Source: Adiantum capillus-veneris (Eukaryota > Streptophyta > Polypodiopsida > Polypodiales > Pteridaceae). From it: a DNA stretch of 64,000 bases. Under the pieces are notes generated by a model. The model worked only from the letters and a program-made list of their open reading frames with translations, was not told the DNA's origin and did not search any database. The stretch spans positions 153,227,293-153,291,292 of the forward strand of contig CM043958.1 of the NCBI GenBank assembly GCA_014529385.2. Direction: 5' to 3'. Of this stretch, positions 33,855-47,352 are shown piece after piece (position 1 is the stretch's first letter; the number at the start of each line of letters is the position of its first letter). The translations under genes were made by a program, and so were the position numbers.

Positions 33855-34301
33855 CAGCCATTAACTAAATTATGGGTAGGTGTGTTGCGTTAGAGTCATT
33901 ATGGCAAGTTAAAATCATTACGGTCGACACATTTATCACCACGAATCTCGCTCCAGCCATTAACTAAATTATGGGTAGTTGTGGTGTGTTAGAGTCATTA
34001 TGGCGAGTTGAAATCATTACAGCTGGCACATTTATCACTTTACAAATCTCGCACCACCTCTATACTACCACTTATCATTTTGCTCTTCTCCATTCTCCTG
34101 GAGCTTTATGTGAAGAATCTATCTGTTCTTTCTGCAAACATGTAAGTGACTCTGAGTGTGTGTGTGTGTGTGTTCTCCATTCGCAGTCACGCTGACCCCT
34201 CCTGGCTTTGCTCTCCAGTTCTCCATCGACAACTCACACCCTGCATCTCACGTTGTTTGAGGTGTTAAGGGAGCTTTACTATACACAGTGTCTCTCATAG
34301 G

Positions 34302-34354
<53 letters not shown>

Positions 34355-35199
34355 CTCTGTTGCTACCACGAACTAGTAGTGATGCAAGCTTCAACAGTGC
34401 TACCACCTGCTCAATACACACAACAACAACTCAATACACACAGCAACAGGAATCTTCCATTCCTCTCACACCTACGCTCAACTCAAATGCTCTCATTTGC
34501 TGTCAGATTCACCTTCTCTTTTCTCATATCTTTAAGCGCTCTCAGCGTGCTTAAAGATTTGAGAAAGATGGTCCTTAAATCAAAAGGTTAAGCTTACCTT
34601 TGCTGTTTTCTTGGGGCTTAAGGGGTGGAAGTATTTGGCCAGTGGCGACGTTTGCAAGAGCCTTGCCTTCCTCATGGCGTTGCAAAGGATGGAAACCAGG
34701 CAAACAATATGAATGATTAAGAATAAGCAGTGTGCATTTCAAAAGTTGAACATTTGAAGGGCAATAAAAATGTTTTGAAAAGTTAGAATATAATTAAAAA
34801 ACCAAACTAACTTTCTTCAACCGTTTCTCCAAATTAACGTATTCTTAAACATGTCTCAAGATTAACATTTTTTAAACATTTCTCAGAATTTCATTTAAAA
34901 AAAAAAACTGGGATTGATAGTAGTGTTTTCGAATGTCTGTGAAATTATTAACTTTTACAACCATTTCGCTAGATTAACGTTTTTTAAAACATTTCTCAAG
35001 ATTAACATTTTTTAAGCATTTGTCAGAATTTCATTTTTAAAAAAAAACTCGGATTGAGACAGTAGTGTTTTTGAATGAATGTGAAATTGTTAACTTTACA
35101 GAGTTGTTGGTACAGATTGACTTGACACGTGTTCAATTTACTCAAAATTATTAACTATGGATATGGTGTTGATCTGATTGAAAGTTCTCTTTTATGCAG
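33855..35199. promoter_or_regulatory. Divergent intergenic region with 99-bp tandem repeat and (CT)n tract
   Basis: It lies between the two divergent genes and should hold both promoters. A 99-bp unit starts at 33859 and again at 33958 (CATTAACTAAATTATGGGTA). A short (GT)n lies near 34157-34172 and a (CT)n run at 34304-34351. A second duplicated stretch with ACATTTCTCAAGATTAACAT lies near 34850-35060. First exons of either gene may lie here; I could not place a convincing one for the transposase. Confidence 0.6.
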
Positions 35200-38100
35200 G
35201 GAAGCTAAAATTTTCTTGCAATCTGTGTCCGGACAGTCCATCAACATTCCATTCATCCATGGAAAATGCCTCCTTCCCGTCAAGCTCCTGCAAGAGAAGT
35301 TGTGTGGTACAACTAGGGTCATTGTCGAGGCTCTTGTTCAGGAGGGACAAGAGTTTAATGTTTTGGCACCTCTTCCCACCTATGCGGGGGTTTATATGGA
35401 GGCATACTTCATCTTGGAGGAATCATTATCTAAAAATTACACTGCAAGACTAGAAGACATCTTTCAGACCCCTGAGTCATCTCCAATTGGTCCATCACCT
35501 CCACCAATGTAAGTGCATGTAAGTCCAAGATCATTTTGGAAGGTTTGAATTTGAACAATTCTTCACTATTTTTTTTGCTCTCTTACAGACAAATTGATGA
35601 TGATGAGGAAAATGAAGATCAGGTTGAATTTGATAAGCTAGATGAAGAAACTCTAAATTTTGAGACAGCAGTTTCTGCATTCCAGATCATCCGTACACTC
35701 CCTCCCAACGATGTGCTTCACACTATTATGCAAGAGTGTGAATACAAGGGCAAGGTCAAAGATTTACCAAAAACCTACCAAGAATTCTGCATCTATGAAA
35801 TGATTGAGGGGAAGGCAATGGAGGGTATGGAGCAAAAGTATGAGGGAAATTTGTGGACAAAACCACAAACTCAGACAAGAACTCAAAAATCTTTTGTCCT
35901 TAGGAAGAGTTTTTGTGGAGGGGTTTTCCAATGTATGAATGAGCGATGCTCATTTAGGAGCAGAACTAATCAAACTAACAAGCAACATTGGAATGGTCAG
36001 TTGTCCAAGCTCCCAAAGAATGGCTACCTAGCCATGGGGAGCTATGGAAATTTGGAATGCTTTTTTTGCAAGCATGTTCCCATGTGTGTGAAAGATTGTC
36101 CAGCAACAGTTTACTACTTTATGCCTAGGGATTCTTGCCATAGAAGGCTATTTATGCACCATGTCAAGCACAAACACATCGTCCCTAAGGGAATGTCTAG
36201 AGCATCAATTCGGAACATAAAAGCCTTAGTAGCTAAGGCAGTGACAATGGACAATAGAGCAGGCCCTAGGAAGGTACAAATGATATTGGCTAGAGAGATG
36301 GTGCTCAAGGCCTTCACAGATGACAATATTACAAGTGGGGATTTTATAAGCGAGAAGGAGGTCCATGAGATGTCCCAAGAATTGCTTACCCTTGTCAACA
36401 TGAAGAAGTAAGTTTTCAACTTATAAGCACCAAAACACTTGTATTCTTGAAAAATTGGTTCACCCATGATTATGTATGTTGTAGGGTAAAGCAAATGGTG
36501 ATGCAGTGTAGAAGGACCACTCGACCAATGGGTGATGGATATGATGCAATTCTTGAACTAAAGAGAAAGTGCCACTTTCAGTTCTTCCATGGCTCTCGAT
36601 TTCCGTTGCAAGCATCAACATCACAAGAGCGGTCCTTCATATTCAAGATGTCTACTACTGGCCCAGGTTCAGGAGTAGATGTGGTCAGAAGGATGGATAG
36701 AGATGGACATGAAGACCTCGATTATCATGGGTTTGTTTTGACCATGTCCATCGAATAGAAGGAGGCTGGCACACAATGGGAGCACATGTTTATGATCACA
36801 CGTAAGTAACAAATAAGTATTAAAAAACAAATAAGTGGATGTGGATACTAATTGTGTAAACTATTGTATACCTTGGCTCATGGCTTTGTAATGTTATTAG
36901 GATTGGAGAGCTTCTAACTATTGCCACATGCGAGTTCAAAGAAGAGGATGAGGAAGCACAAATAATGTTTTTGGAATCTATGAACCAGGTTATGATTGAG
37001 CACACAGATAGGCCAGCCAATTTTCAAGGATTCATGTCAAATGAGGCAGGAGCAAATTGGAATGCAGTGAGATATGTGTTCGGGGACAAGAAGGAAATGG
37101 TGGGTAGGGAAAGGTCTTGTCTATGGCACTGGGAGGATAATTTGAGGGTGCACACACAGAGGTATATCCACTCCCAGTACCAATCAAAGCATAAAGAGAT
37201 GTGTGAGAAGTGGAGATTGTCTGAAACAACAGATGCGGCACTCGAGCAATTTCGTAGGATTAGGAGCTGGTGGGCAACAGGCAAGACAATAGATAAAAAC
37301 ATACCAAAGCTAGATAGTTGGTTGAGTTGGTGGCATTTCAGGGTTAGCCCTTGGGGACATATGATGGTCAAGGATGGGGAGCCCATAATGAATGCATTGA
37401 TTCCAAGGACCAACCTCTCTGAGAGCAAACATGCAAGTTGGTTGGCTGGAGAGGGGTACAAGCAAAAAATTAGTCTTTATGATGCATGTGTCACTGATCT
37501 TATTAATGCCTATCTTCAGTGTGCCGGGCGTCTAGCCTTCTTGGATGGTAAATATATTGGAGGGGGGCCAACATTGGAAATTTTAGTTGACAGAGCCATG
37601 TCAAGGATGCAGACTAGTCCATCACCAGCAGCCACCTCTAGGGCAGTGGATGATGCTTCCATGGGTACTCCAATGTTCAATAACAGAGTTAATTTCAAGG
37701 GTGAGAAGAGGACAATGCGTGCCAAGCGACCATTAATGGATATGGATACAAGCATTTGTAGCCACAGGCCTGAGTATAATTATGTCACGCAAGATAAGAC
37801 GTCAAATGCAGCACATGAGCAACCATGCAGTGAATTGTTGCAAGCTCTAGAGCAAAATGTCCATGACACAAAGTGGGCTATTCGCAGGATACCAACATCA
37901 AGTAGAGTGGAGTGTAACCATTGGACAGCTGGTAAGAAGTGTGGATTGAGGCAGAGACCGGGAGACCCAGCTCCATGTTTTTGGAGTGACTGTCAATTAT
38001 CTTCTTGGCGGAAGCAAAAGTTTTGCTACTTTTGCAACACAGATGTGAGGCATACATGGAGAATGGTCACAAGCATCATACACCCACCAGAATGCGCTCC

Positions 38101-38645
38101 GCATGTTTGGCCTATTGCAAAGGGCACCAAACTCAACATCCAAGAAGCTTGTGCACTTGTGAAGGTAGGATTTGAGATTGGAGTGTCAACGGAATCATTG
38201 ATCCCCAAAGAAGTGCATCAGAGAGAGCCCCATGCCAACAAAAATGAAGATCAAAATTATCCCTATCGACCAGGGGTATCGAAGGCTGCCTATGCTCAAG
38301 TTAATGCAGCATTAGAAATGTCAGCAAAATTGACTGGAAGCCGCGTAGAAGTGGAAGGAGAGAAAGTTTTTTACCATAGAACTACTGACAGGTCACAGTA
38401 GAGCCCCTACATCATGCATAGAAGTTATAATTCAGAATGTCCCATCTTGTTCGTGCATTGATTTTCAAGGCAGGTTGGCAAAAAAAGCATCCTTTCTTGC
38501 TTGCAAGCATCTTTATTTTGTGTACTTGATTGTACTTGGACAAGATGTCAACAACAACATGCATATCCATCAAGCACGAATTCCAAAGGCCATTCTTAAG
38601 GATATGCTAACAAAGGCAGTCAGAATCCAACCTAATCAGCTATAA
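35200..38645 (+). pseudogene. MULE-like DDE transposase with C-terminal SWIM finger (exons with two frameshifts)
   Basis: Exons: 35200-35508, 35589-36407, 36485-36801 and 36901-38645, all with GT-AG borders and matching phases. Exon 2 has Cys/His words fitting an N-terminal zinc finger (FQCMNERCSF, ECFFCKHVPMCVKDC, CHRRLFMHHVKHKH). The DDE region has CFDHVHRIEGGWHTMGAHVY, then FMSNEAGANWNAVRYVFG with CLWHWEDNL, then NLSESKHASW (Glu). A second Cys-rich domain follows (VECNHWTAGKKCGLR, CFWSDCQLSS, FCYFCNTDVRHTW). The end has a SWIM finger: SCSC at 38445-38456 and CKH at 38502-38510. The second catalytic Asp appears as Asn (SNEAGANW). Frameshifts lie near 36727 and in the T run near 38370. The 5' end is not fixed. 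It is divergent to the methyltransferase gene and probably its partner in one element. Confidence 0.78.
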
Positions 38646-39724
<1,079 letters not shown>

Positions 39725-40905
39725 CACCTTGTGTGTGTGTGTGTGTGTGAACACTCTCTATCTATGTGGAAGCTCAAGTAGACTTAGCCATTGTGTGAAC
39801 TTCCTCTTACATGTGTAAAACATAGCTTTTTGGAGAGTGCATGAGCAGCAACACATATGCCTTGTTGTATGTTAATATGTCAACAAGCTTCCTTTTTCTA
39901 TATGCCTATATAGAGGCTCATTATGCACCTTTATGATTTATGAATCGAGCCTTATTTTGAAGCCATATATTCTTATGTATTGAATTTTTAATTAGTCTAT
40001 AGTTCAACTCTACACTAACCATGTATAAACTATGAACACTAATCTATCCACCATAAATGCTATCAATCAGTATCAAACCCTAAGCTAGATAAGTATTTCC
40101 TAATCAATTAGGTTCTAAGTAATTCCTATGCTAAATTGCATTGGCATCTCCTCTTAGCCATTGTAATTATTCATATAATTTATTTCTGCACTCCATAATA
40201 AGTATGTTGCTAATCACACAATTATCCCTCTCTTTTGAACTCCATTAATAATGAGATATGTACTAATAAGTGCCATTTCCCATACTAATTGATTGGTTAG
40301 AAAGAGGGAGTTAAGGGTTGTTTATGATTGCACTGTGATTGGTGATTTATTAGTATAATTAATTAGGCTCCTTGGCATAAGTCTGGTGCAAATTTGTTTA
40401 ATCTTGTTGCAAAATCAAAGGCATATTATCAATGTATGCACAAAATTATTCTTTTGTGAATAATCGATCACTTGAGCCATCAAGATTTGGAAAAATGGTC
40501 TTTAACTCTACTAATCATAAGTCCAAATTGTTTCTACACTGTGTGTGTGTGTGTGTGTGTGTGTGTGCACGTGCGCGAACACCATCTACCTATGTGGAAA
40601 CTTGAGTCGAATAGCCAATATGTGAAATTCTTCTTACATATGCAAGGCATAGCCTTTTGGAGAGTGCACGTGTAGTTATATGTGTGCCTTGTTGTATGCT
40701 AATGTGTCAATAGGTTGCCTCTTTCTACATGCTTATATAGACGCATTGTAAACATTTATGCTTTATGAATCAAGCCTTATTTTGTAGCCAAATATTTTTG
40801 TGTATATTGAGTCCTTGATTAATCTGTAGGTTAACTCTATACTACCATGTATAAACCATGGATGGAACACTAATCTATCCACCGTAAATGCTATTAGAGA
40901 GATAA
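39725..40905 (+). mobile_element. Candidate TRIM element: two diverged direct repeats
   Basis: About 370 bases at 39729-40075 reappear at 40541-40905, spaced about 810-830 bases apart and diverged. Shared words include CTATGTGGAA, TTTTGGAGAGTGCA, TGCCTTGTTGTATG, TATATAGA and CTAATCTATCCACC. Directly after the first copy CAGTATCAAACC is a weak (8 of 12) match to the tRNA-Met primer site. There is no coding capacity. A small terminal-repeat retrotransposon in miniature is a reasonable reading. Confidence 0.5.
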
Positions 40906-41019
40906 GCGTTTATTTATGAGTTGAAAAAGTTTCTTGCTCTCTCTTTTGCCCATTGGTATTTAACCTTGTGCTTAGTTAAACCATGTAATAGCCTAGCTAG
41001 TACAATTTTTTTTCCATGA

Positions 41020-41420
41020 AGTCTTTGATGATAAGAGCACATCCCAATAAAGCTTCATTGCTCATGGAGACTCTTTTGGTTAGGCCACTCCTCTATCACT
41101 TTAAGCTTTTGCGGATCCATCCTTGGAAATGATATGACCCAAATATTGTATCTTTTGCAAGAAAAATTCACTCTTCTTGGCATGATGTAAGATTACGATC
41201 ATCTTGCTAAATGTAGCTAGTGGATTAGTGAGTCTGAAAGGCATCATTACATATTTGTATAGACCAAAAGTGGTACTAAATGTAGGTTTCTGAATATCTT
41301 TTGGGAGTATTCATAACCACTTTTATTGTCAACCTATGGTCGTTGCTATTTGTGCATTGACCTATGCTCGCACATCTTTAGGTATTTGTTGCCTTCCATG
41401 AAATTTTGCATGCAACGTTC
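41020..41420 (-). pseudogene. Reverse transcriptase relic (gypsy)
   Basis: On the minus strand the broken blocks FSTTFGLYKYVMMPFRLTNP and KKSEFFLQKIQYLGHIISKD of a gypsy RT can be read, with a deletion where the FFDD active site should be. No intact frame. Nothing upstream or downstream belongs to it clearly. Confidence 0.75.
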
Positions 41421-44400
41421 CTTCTTCCATGTACGATGTATAGGGTGATGTCCTCTCTTCCTCTTGCATTTTGAGACATGACGGTCTCATTCAAAAGAAA
41501 GCTTTCTAGTGAATTTAAGGGAGAATAGGGTGAAAGTGGTGTACCTTGTCTTCATGGTAACTCATGGTCTAAAGGCTACCCTCTTAATGCGCTAAATACA
41601 ACATAAATCTTTTTTAATATAAGAAAATGCTTCTGGAACACTTTGAAATAGTTAAAACTTTGAAAAAACACAAAATTGACTCTGAAACATTTTCAATACA
41701 AGGGGTGATGGCCTTGCATTGGAAATTCACACAATTTCTTAGTACAATTTCAAATGCAAAATATGATAAAAAATAGAAAACCTTATACTTCAAAAGCTTA
41801 ATTTATTTTTAGGATAACTGCTAATCTACAAAGTTTTAAGTATGACACGGTTCTTAACTAATATGTCCTTTGACACCAACAAAACATATCCAAAGCTAAC
41901 AAAGATATTGCATATTTATATGGATGCATGTGAGTCTATCTTTGTTTAAAGAGGTTTAGTCTTCTACATCCACATAAATTATTGTAGACTTGAAATATAG
42001 AAAAACTAGAATAATATTTCATTTTGACCATATTGGACAAAAATGAGTCACATTCAAAGTCATTTTTGTGCAAATACCTCCCTTTTGTCTAAATCTAGTT
42101 GTCTTTTGAACAAAGTGATCTTTTGCATATAAGTATTATCTTTAATACAACAACACACACACCCTAAAACAAGGCCTTCCTATGCAACTAGATAGGCTAG
42201 GATGCTAGTTTTAGCTTACTTATTGTCTTTAAGCTTTGATAGGCCCACCACTAGTGGTAAATCCTCCTTAGGTTGACAGGTGTTAGGTGGTATTTTTGTG
42301 ACTATGGATGGGGATCCTACTAACAATATATATGTCCTTGGACTTGGCTAATTTTAGATAGCAGTAGCTACTAACTATACTCACTCTTAGTAGATTTTGT
42401 ATATGCTTTGTTGCCACCATGACCTGCTCCCTAAACTTTTCATAAGAGTTATACTTCTCTTTGCTTGTCTTGGCATGGCTTAAACTTTGGTTTCTTTAAC
42501 CTCTCAAACTACTCTGACAATTCTCCACTCTCTACTTAGATGCCTCTTCTTTGTATAATATCTTGGTCACGGCCTCATCTCGGGGCTGCCTTGCGAACTG
42601 CCTTTGACTACTCTTCTAAAATATTCTTTAAACGAGTGGTTAATTAAAGTTGTGACCCTCCCTTTACAAATCCTTCACCTAACTCCTCTTGAGTTTTGGG
42701 CAAGGTAGTTAATTTTTTCTCCTTGGTGCTTGGTCATGATCAGGCCCTCCCCTCGTCTTCCCCCTTTGCCAAAATTGTAGTGCGATGACACTACTTAGAA
42801 CTTCCTCCTCTTCACTTTGATGGTATCAGCCTTTAAAATTCATGTCTATGGAGCTGACCACGGGCTCTCTCTTCTTTATCTAGTAAATGCTCCTATACTG
42901 TATATTTCCTGCAATGATTTGATTCTTGCTTCCAGGAAGTATTCAAAGCTATACCTAGAGGTTGATTGACATCATCTCTCTTACTATGCCTCTTGTCTTC
43001 TTTGTTGAATACTCTTGCCATGTTCATGCAATACCCTATGGACGGTGAATGATTATGGCACTATGAATTGCTACAAGCATCCCCTCCCCCAACTGGATTC
43101 TCCTTGTTGGATGGCTCCCTTTCTTGGTTGTGTTGACTCTACCCATGGTACAAAATCCCTACCTATCAATACTCTAGAAGAAGGCTTATTGTGGCTACCC
43201 CCAAATGGTAATTCCACTTTCTTGGCATGTTTTATTTCTACAATCAATTTAGATTCCAAGCTTGTGGCTCCATCTGGGCTAGATATTGTCTCTTTGTACC
43301 GCGTCCTGTTAGCATTCTAGAGTTGCATTAATTTCTTGGCCACTAGTTTACAACTGCAACCAAGTGATGGGAATGATGCTTTGATGCTATGATGGCTACC
43401 TACCTCTTCATGCCTTCTACCTCTATAAAAGGTGACGAAATTTTCATCCCTCACTTAGCCTTGGGTTTTTCTTGATGTGTTTTTTGAGTTAGAGAATGTG
43501 AGCGGGAAAGGAAGAGAGTATTGGTGTGGTCCCCTCTATATTGTTCTTTGATACTTGTGGCTTCTCTCCCCGCTTGTTGTGCTTCCTCTTCATAGGACAT
43601 TCATTTTTTTCAGTTGTGGTTGTACTTTGGAAATGCTTCAAATCTCCATCCCAAAGGAATTTGCTATTCTCAAATAAAGGATTTAACTTGGTTGAGAGTA
43701 TACTAGCTTTTTTCTCTCATTAATCTATTAAGCATTGAGTAAGTGCTGCTCTTGAAACATTAATATTACTTTTTGGTAGTGATTTGATAAGAATTTTTAA
43801 GGTGGTGTTGGCATAGGTTGCTTATACCTAAATGGATGAGCTATTTCATAATAATAGGAATACACAATAGAGGGAATGAATGCATATGCTTTGCTTGAAA
43901 GGAAGAGTTTCAACTAAGTTGCACTTGGGAATTGCTTCAATAATATGACCCTAGAGTAAGGTAAGGAATTTGCTTTGCTTGAAATGTAGGGTTTCAACTA
44001 GCCTTAATGTGACATAGTTGTGCTTCCTTTTCATGAACTATTCATACTAGTCCTATTCTGATCTTAACTTATAAAAAAGGAAGGCTACGAACTGATGTGT
44101 GGTTTTTTTAAAAATGAGTATGGGAAAAGGCTTGTGTTGACCTAGAGGTTTCCCGATTGGGCTCTCATTAATGATTATCTGAGGTCACATCTGAATTTTT
44201 TCAATAGGTTATATGAGACCTTTTACCATGCTAATGAGACCTTTTAACCTTTAATATCAATGTGTTTTGGACTCATGTGGTTCCTTCTTTTGGACCATCT
44301 GCAATAATCTTAAGATGGAATAATGATGGGTGTTGGACTAATATGTCCTTAGGATGGCTTTGTCTCTAATTGCCTTAAGAAAGTATAATTGAAAGAAGAC

Positions 44401-45816
44401 AATGGCTCTGAGGTGGTGCCCCCTTATGATTTGTGGAAGCTTGCGGTTGATTTCCCTTGAATATAATGCAAAGAAACTTCTTCCTCACGTGGCATGTTGA
44501 TTTTTTGACATTTTTCATGTTAAATGCTCATTTTCCTATCCCTGACATATTGCAAGGCTTGTAGACTTCTAATTTTTTTTTGGCTTTGATTTTTGGATAA
44601 GTTTGAGGTTGTTCTTCTTTTTGATGATCTTTGAATAATGATTGGCTAGATATCTTGGGATAGTTGTGGATTGCGTTTTCACCATAGCCTTATTGGATCC
44701 CTTCTACTTATCTTTGCGCTAAACCTCACTTTGTTTTATGGACGCACTCCATTAGTATGCACTAAATTGGTTATAGTAATCTTAGCCTAGATCCGCCGAC
44801 TTTCTTGGCATGGCTTGAATTGTTGGGATCAAATGGTCTTAAATGCTATTGTTTATGAATAAATGAAGGGAATTAGATCTTATGAAGATAATTAGCTTAG
44901 TTTTAAATGGTTATGGTTGGGCTCCTTAACCTCTTTGACTCGATAGGGATGCATTTCTACTGGCATGCTTGTACTAACTATGTACTATTTTAGTAAACTT
45001 GCAGTTACGTGCCTTTTGATGACCTTTGATGGAACTAAACTTCTAGAGCAAGTGCTTGGTTATGACCTTTGATATGTCTTTCAAAGCTTGGGGGCTCTTG
45101 ACACCTGTGCTTGACCTAGTTTGTTAAAAAAGGAATCCTCACAAACTTCTTGGAAACCCCAATTGTTTGGTGGTTGTACTTGGTTGCCTGTTTATTCTGA
45201 ATTTTGGCAACACCTTGAACACATGGACTCTTATTATAGGCAAGGAATATGCTTGACTCAAAACGTATGACTGGAGATTATACCTCTCTCATAGGTTATG
45301 CATATACGCGTTTGGAATTAGTTGTTTTTCTTTACCTTGAATTATGGAAAGACTTTAAAAATCACTCAATATTTTTTAAGTATATAGAATTTGCTTGACT
45401 TAAAAGGGTATGGTTGGGATGCTTTTTCTTTTGTGTTTATACTGAATTGGAATTGCTATGGACAGACCTCATTTTACAAGCTACATTACATTTGAATACC
45501 GGCCCGATAATTTCTTATCTCTAACTAGGTCATGGTACTAAGACCTTTTTGGGTGTTGTTTTGCAGTACTTAATGCTATTGCCTTTCTCTTTTTTGTGAT
45601 GAATGAGAATACTCTTCTCTAAAGTTACATGGCTCTTCTTACTGGTCTTTGCCTTAATTTTTATTATGTCAATTACATGGCTGAGACATGATCTACCTCA
45701 TTTGAGCATGCTTTATTGATCTATGTAACATGGCTAGGCTCCCCCATCTACTGTAGGAAGCCCTTTTTGACTACTTATTAGTTGACTTTTTCTTTGGTCT
45801 TTGAAAGCATCCTAAA
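41421..45816. other. Degraded sequence, no gene seen
   Basis: Thr/Leu/Cys-coding frames up to about 100 codons occur (for example 43015-43320) but show no known domain and no splice support. Words such as TTGCTTGACTTAAAA and GAATTGCT recur loosely between 43860 and 45420, so an old repeat may be present. No LTR ends or inverted repeats were found. Confidence 0.45.
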
Positions 45817-46003
45817 TATTAGGGAAAGCCCATCTTGTGTCACCATGTGGGAAAGCCCTCTAGCCACCTAAGAAGAGATAAACGATGACATGGTCCAATA
45901 GCAAGAGGATGCAACCTCTGTAGCCAATGAATGTAAAGCACTAAGCCTACTTAAGAGGCTATTCTCTAATGAATCAATTGCACTTTGAGCATTATCATTG
46001 TGT

Positions 46004-46040
<37 letters not shown>

Positions 46041-46188
46041 GCTCTTGCACTTGGCATAGCCTAACCCTAACCTCCATGTCTCTAATCCCAACCATAACAC
46101 CATGGTTAAACTAATAAGGCTTCACCCTCCATAGCCTAATGCTAAACCATTTGTGATTAGGGAGTACGCTTCCGCTACTAACCCAACA
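45817..46188 (+). repeat. D LTR copy 1
   Basis: Starts TATTAGGGAAAGCCC (TGTT in other copies), contains a (CT)n tract at 46009-46038 and ends AACCCAACA. Confidence 0.82.
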
Positions 46189-46190
46189 AA

Positions 46191-46202
46191 TGGTATCAGA
46201 GC
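46191..46202 (+). promoter_or_regulatory. D primer-binding site, copy 1 (initiator tRNA-Met)
   Basis: TGGTATCAGAGC two bases after the LTR end. Confidence 0.9.
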
Positions 46203-46744
46203 CGACGATTCATACCTAGGCCTAATTAATCCCCCTTCTTATCTCTCCCTAATCACAAGCATTGCTAATTAAGCTTAGGAATGTTGTTAGTCTACCCCAT
46301 TATAATAAAATGCATATAAGATAGGTTGATAAAGTTAAGGGTACCCTTCTTAATTAAGTGATTTGTCATTAGTCACCTTCCAATAATTGTATGTATGTGT
46401 GCAATTTTTCATTTAGTGCCCACCATGTCCATGCTAAATTGATTGGGGAATCCCTCTCCTTCCCCAATTAATTGACTAGTCACCTTAATTTCATTTAGCC
46501 CTTGCATTTAACGTGTATTTTGCATGTTTTTAATTCTCCAATTACTCTTTGCGCAAGCCATCATTTGAAGTGTGACTTGTGTGTGGAAGAAGTGCTGCTC
46601 AAGAGCTTTCCATTGAGCCTTCAACCTTTGCAATTGGAGTATTCTAGCCAAATTAATTGATGTGCAAAGTTTGCCATTCTGCCCTTTGATTTATGAATGT
46701 GCAACATGCTCATAATCTTGTTCTCTAAAGACCTAAGCATACAC

Positions 46745-46816
46745 GGTGTGTTGGCCAAGTGGTCTAGCTCAACCATCTCATATTTCGGTGTGTACAATTT
46801 CGAGGTCGATTACCAT
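46745..46816 (+). other. tRNA-like segment inside D, copy 1
   Basis: A 72-base stretch with a good pol III A box (TGGCCAAGTGG) and, 42 bases later, a B-box-like GGTCGATTACC lacking one T. It resembles the D-arm of plant Leu/Ser tRNAs. The stems do not pair well enough for a working tRNA. A SINE-like or captured tRNA origin is possible. Confidence 0.45.
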
Positions 46817-47352
46817 AAAACACTATTTTTAGTGTGAGTACAAAGCACCTCAACTTGGAATCGTGGGAGGACGCAAGGACACGCCTCAAAGGTGGAATTG
46901 ATTTGCTATGTTGGGTATGATCAAACTAGAACCCACCGCCCATGCCTCAAGGTCCCCGTGCAATGGATCTCTACCTGCATAGTAAGTGTCGACCGGCCAC
47001 AAACAATGCCTCACCCTTTGGCCGATTCGACAGCGGACTCCTCCAGTGTGGTAAGCCAATTTGGACACTATTTTCTAGTCCGCCCCATAAGGGCCCCCCT
47101 TTCCATGACCTCTATCAGCATAACCCATGTTGTCAACCTTGCAAGGGACCGTTTTCCACGAGGCATAAGCCCTTAAGCCTTGGGCCTAGAGCTCCAAAGC
47201 CTCCAAGCTCATAGAGGCCATTCCCATTGCAAGCAATAACAACACCAAGTGTTATCTAGCTAAGGGTACTTTTTCACGTCGACAGAAGCAGTACACACAC
47301 TACGTTGTAAAAGTCACCTTTCGGTGCTTTATTTTATGATCCTTGGCAGAGA

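Noticed and set aside
29931-38645. Terminal inverted repeats of the presumed DNA transposon
   Set aside because: I compared the flanks 29560-29930 and 38645-39725 by eye and saw no convincing inverted match, so none is claimed.
43015-43320. 101-codon open frame
   Set aside because: No known domain, no splice support and the surrounding sequence is degraded. Length is within chance for this window.
46745-46816. Functional tRNA gene
   Set aside because: A box is good, but the B box is one base short and stems do not pair convincingly. It repeats with the D element.
46892-47214. Open frames in the D internal region (about 90 codons)
   Set aside because: Overlapping frames on both strands with no domain. 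The second copy has different frame limits.
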